Shown in pieces: positions 62,633-64,000 of a stretch of DNA of 64,000 nucleotides. Made by a program: the position numbers and the translations under genes. Below the pieces are notes generated by a model. It made no database searches. It saw nothing but the letters and a program-made list of their open reading frames with translations, and was not told where the DNA came from. Numbering within the stretch: position 1 is the first letter of the stretch; every line of letters begins with the position of its first letter. The DNA is from RYN-230 sp963829725 (GTDB lineage Bacteria > Actinomycetota > Actinomycetes > Streptosporangiales > Streptosporangiaceae): contig CAWHJW010000012.1 of the NCBI GenBank assembly GCA_963829725.1, forward strand, positions 186,001 through 250,000, in the 5' to 3' direction.

Positions 62633-63855
62633 CGGGTCTTTTCAAGATCTTTTAGCCGCCGGGTTCGGGTCTGCTGGCGCGCGGGCCGGGCCGGGGGTCG
62701 TAGGGTGGTGGCGGGTCCGGGAGTGGCCTGTCCGAAGAGCTGGTGTTCGGGGTGTGAGCCGGCCGCGCTGGAGTCAGAGCCGTTCCCCGTTTGCCCTCCC
62801 GGGCCCTCGCAGGCCGGCCTGGCTGCCATTCTGGCGTCGGCGCGGAGGCAGGCGTAGATGGCGTCGCTGATCTTCCGCTTAAGGCAGCGCAGCGCCTCTT
62901 TGTGGGTCTTGCCCTCGGCTATTTTCTTTTCGTAATAGGCGCGGCCGCCGCTGTGGGAATGCCGGATCTGGGTAACGGCGGCCATGTGGATCGCGTGGTT
63001 GATCCGCCGGTTCCCGCGCAGGGACAGCCGGTAGACCTTCCGGCCGCCGGAGGAGACCTCGGTCGGGGCGGTGCCGTTGTAGGCGGCGAAGTGATCGCGG
63101 GTGGGGAACCGGTTCACGTCGGTGACGTCGCCGATGATGGTGCCGGCGTTGACCGGGCCGACACCGAACACCTCGGTGACGGTGGTGCCCGAGGCGCGGA
63201 CGGCTGTGGCGAGCTTCTTGTTCACCTCGCGCAGCTGGCCGTCAATGCGGCGCAGGTCCTCCAGGAACTGGGCGGCGAGCTCGCGGCGGGCGGCACCGAT
63301 GGGGCCGGACAGGGTGACCCGCTCCAGGACGCTGGCAGCCTGGCCAGCGGTAATCTGCTTGCGGACGCCGCCGGGCAGCAGTTCGCACAGCACCGCGTGC
63401 AGGCGGCAGGCGACCTGGTTACGGGCGCGGGCCAGGTCGCGGTGCCGCCGGGCCCAGATCTTCAGCACCACTGTGTGGCCCTCGGCCGCGACCGGGCGGC
63501 AGGCCCTGGAACGCAGCGCCGCGACCGCGACTGACTGTGCGTCGTGCGGGTCGCTCTTGCCCGTGTCACCGGCCTGCAGCAGCCGCACCCGGGCAGCGAG
63601 CTTGGGCTGCACGTCCAGCACCAGCTCCCCGGCGGCGACCAGCTGCTGGGCCAGCAGCCGCCCGAGGCCCGCCGCTCCCTCGACCGCCCAGGTACGTTCC
63701 GGCCATTGTGCCGCCCACTTCAGGAGATCCCCGGCCTGTCCCGGCGAGGATTCCACCCGGAGCTCTCCCAGGGGCTCCTCGCCCGGGCCGATCACCACCG
63801 CCGTATGCGACCCCTTATGCGGGTCAACGCCAATCATCACCGTCACTGTCAGCAC
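62629..63855 (-). CDS. IS110-family transposase
   Basis: A 408-residue DEDD transposase of the IS110 group. The N-terminal RuvC-like domain has VMIGVDPHKGSHTAVVIG (first Asp), WAVEGAAGLGRLLAQQL (Glu), and GKSDPHDAQSVAVAAL with the last two acidic residues. The C-terminal Tnp-IS116 domain has VFGVGPVNAGTIIGDV, FAAYNGTAPTEVSSGG and LRGNRRINHAIHMAAVTQI with the catalytic Ser region. The start is a GTG at 63855 or the ATG at 63837. IS110 enzymes are guided by a bridge RNA from the element's non-coding end. The non-coding bases past 63855 could hold it, but I cannot mark its limits. Confidence 0.93.
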   Translation of the reverse strand: MLTVTVMIGVDPHKGSHTAVVIGPGEEPLGELRVESSPGQAGDLLKWAAQWPERTWAVEGAAGLGRLLAQQLVAAGELVLDVQPKLAARVRLLQAGDTGKSDPHDAQSVAVAALRSRACRPVAAEGHTVVLKIWARRHRDLARARNQVACRLHAVLCELLPGGVRKQITAGQAASVLERVTLSGPIGAARRELAAQFLEDLRRIDGQLREVNKKLATAVRASGTTVTEVFGVGPVNAGTIIGDVTDVNRFPTRDHFAAYNGTAPTEVSSGGRKVYRLSLRGNRRINHAIHMAAVTQIRHSHSGGRAYYEKKIAEGKTHKEALRCLKRKISDAIYACLRADARMAARPACEGPGGQTGNGSDSSAAGSHPEHQLFGQATPGPATTLRPPARPARQQTRTRRLKDLEKTR

Positions 63856-64000
63856 GCTCCGCGAGATAATAGAGAACTATCCAGAAACTCAGGCACAAGC
63901 GAAAAACGAAACGCGGCGGGCATGCCTAATACCGGATCTGGGAACGCTCGCTCCTCTTTCGAGCCACGCCGCAGCGGAGACCCGACAGGCTGGCACATCG
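63856..64000. other. Upstream end of IS110 and window edge
   Basis: Contains no gene. It probably includes the IS110 left non-coding end, where a bridge RNA would be encoded; this is inferred from the family only. Confidence 0.3.

Overview
The window is a high-GC (roughly 70%) chromosomal segment of an actinomycete. The evidence is frequent GTG/TTG starts, DUF574-type and TIGR00027-type SAM methyltransferases, a CGNR zinc-finger protein, an HTH/NB-ARC/TPR regulator, and actinobacterial ISL3, ISKra4, IS110 and integrase-core elements. I cannot name the genus.

The first 30 kb is a mosaic of ordinary accessory metabolism. It holds an epimerase end, a SpoIIE phosphatase, an aldo/keto reductase, a multi-sensor histidine kinase overlapping its response regulator, and a LacI regulator next to a decayed GH31 glycosidase. 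These are followed by a GNAT/PLP-decarboxylase pair, an SDR, a DsbA-like protein, a frameshifted otsB, and a phosphotransferase under a TPP riboswitch. Then come an MreB-like protein, a D,D-carboxypeptidase and an EamA exporter. Two catabolic units follow, each with a divergent TetR and visible operator palindromes: BVMO plus alpha/beta hydrolase, and a class A flavin monooxygenase. A DODA-type dioxygenase and an alpha-hydroxy-acid oxidase complete this part. Relics of cobO, cheR, an ECF sigma factor and a DUF574 methyltransferase lie between the intact genes. Two elements, ISL3-like and ISKra4-like, kept their ends and target duplications but lost most of the transposase.

From 30.7 kb a tRNA-Lys, the 3' part of a tRNA-Tyr and a tyrosine integrase mark an integration site. 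Beyond it lies a lipid-remodelling group: a PaaI thioesterase, a cyclopropane-fatty-acid synthase, a desaturase and a patatin.

From 38.8 to 49 kb the window is a stack of nested mobile DNA. A group II intron splits an integrase-core transposase. Next to it a Tn554-like tnpA-tnpB-tnpC element splits an IS3 transposase gene. Both host genes can be rejoined in frame from the flanks. A further frameshifted insertion sequence abuts another transposase piece.

From 49.5 to 59 kb are a DUF6933 protein, a phage-type integrase whose catalytic Tyr reads as His, and a three-gene cluster of small proteins divergent from an HTH/NB-ARC/TPR regulator. A second, unrelated group II intron follows. The window closes with HIT, YCII-like, cupin and methyltransferase genes and an IS110 element.

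Two themes recur. Many genes carry single-base frameshifts, and several carry internal deletions that spare both ends. This suggests either active gene decay or indel errors in the assembly.
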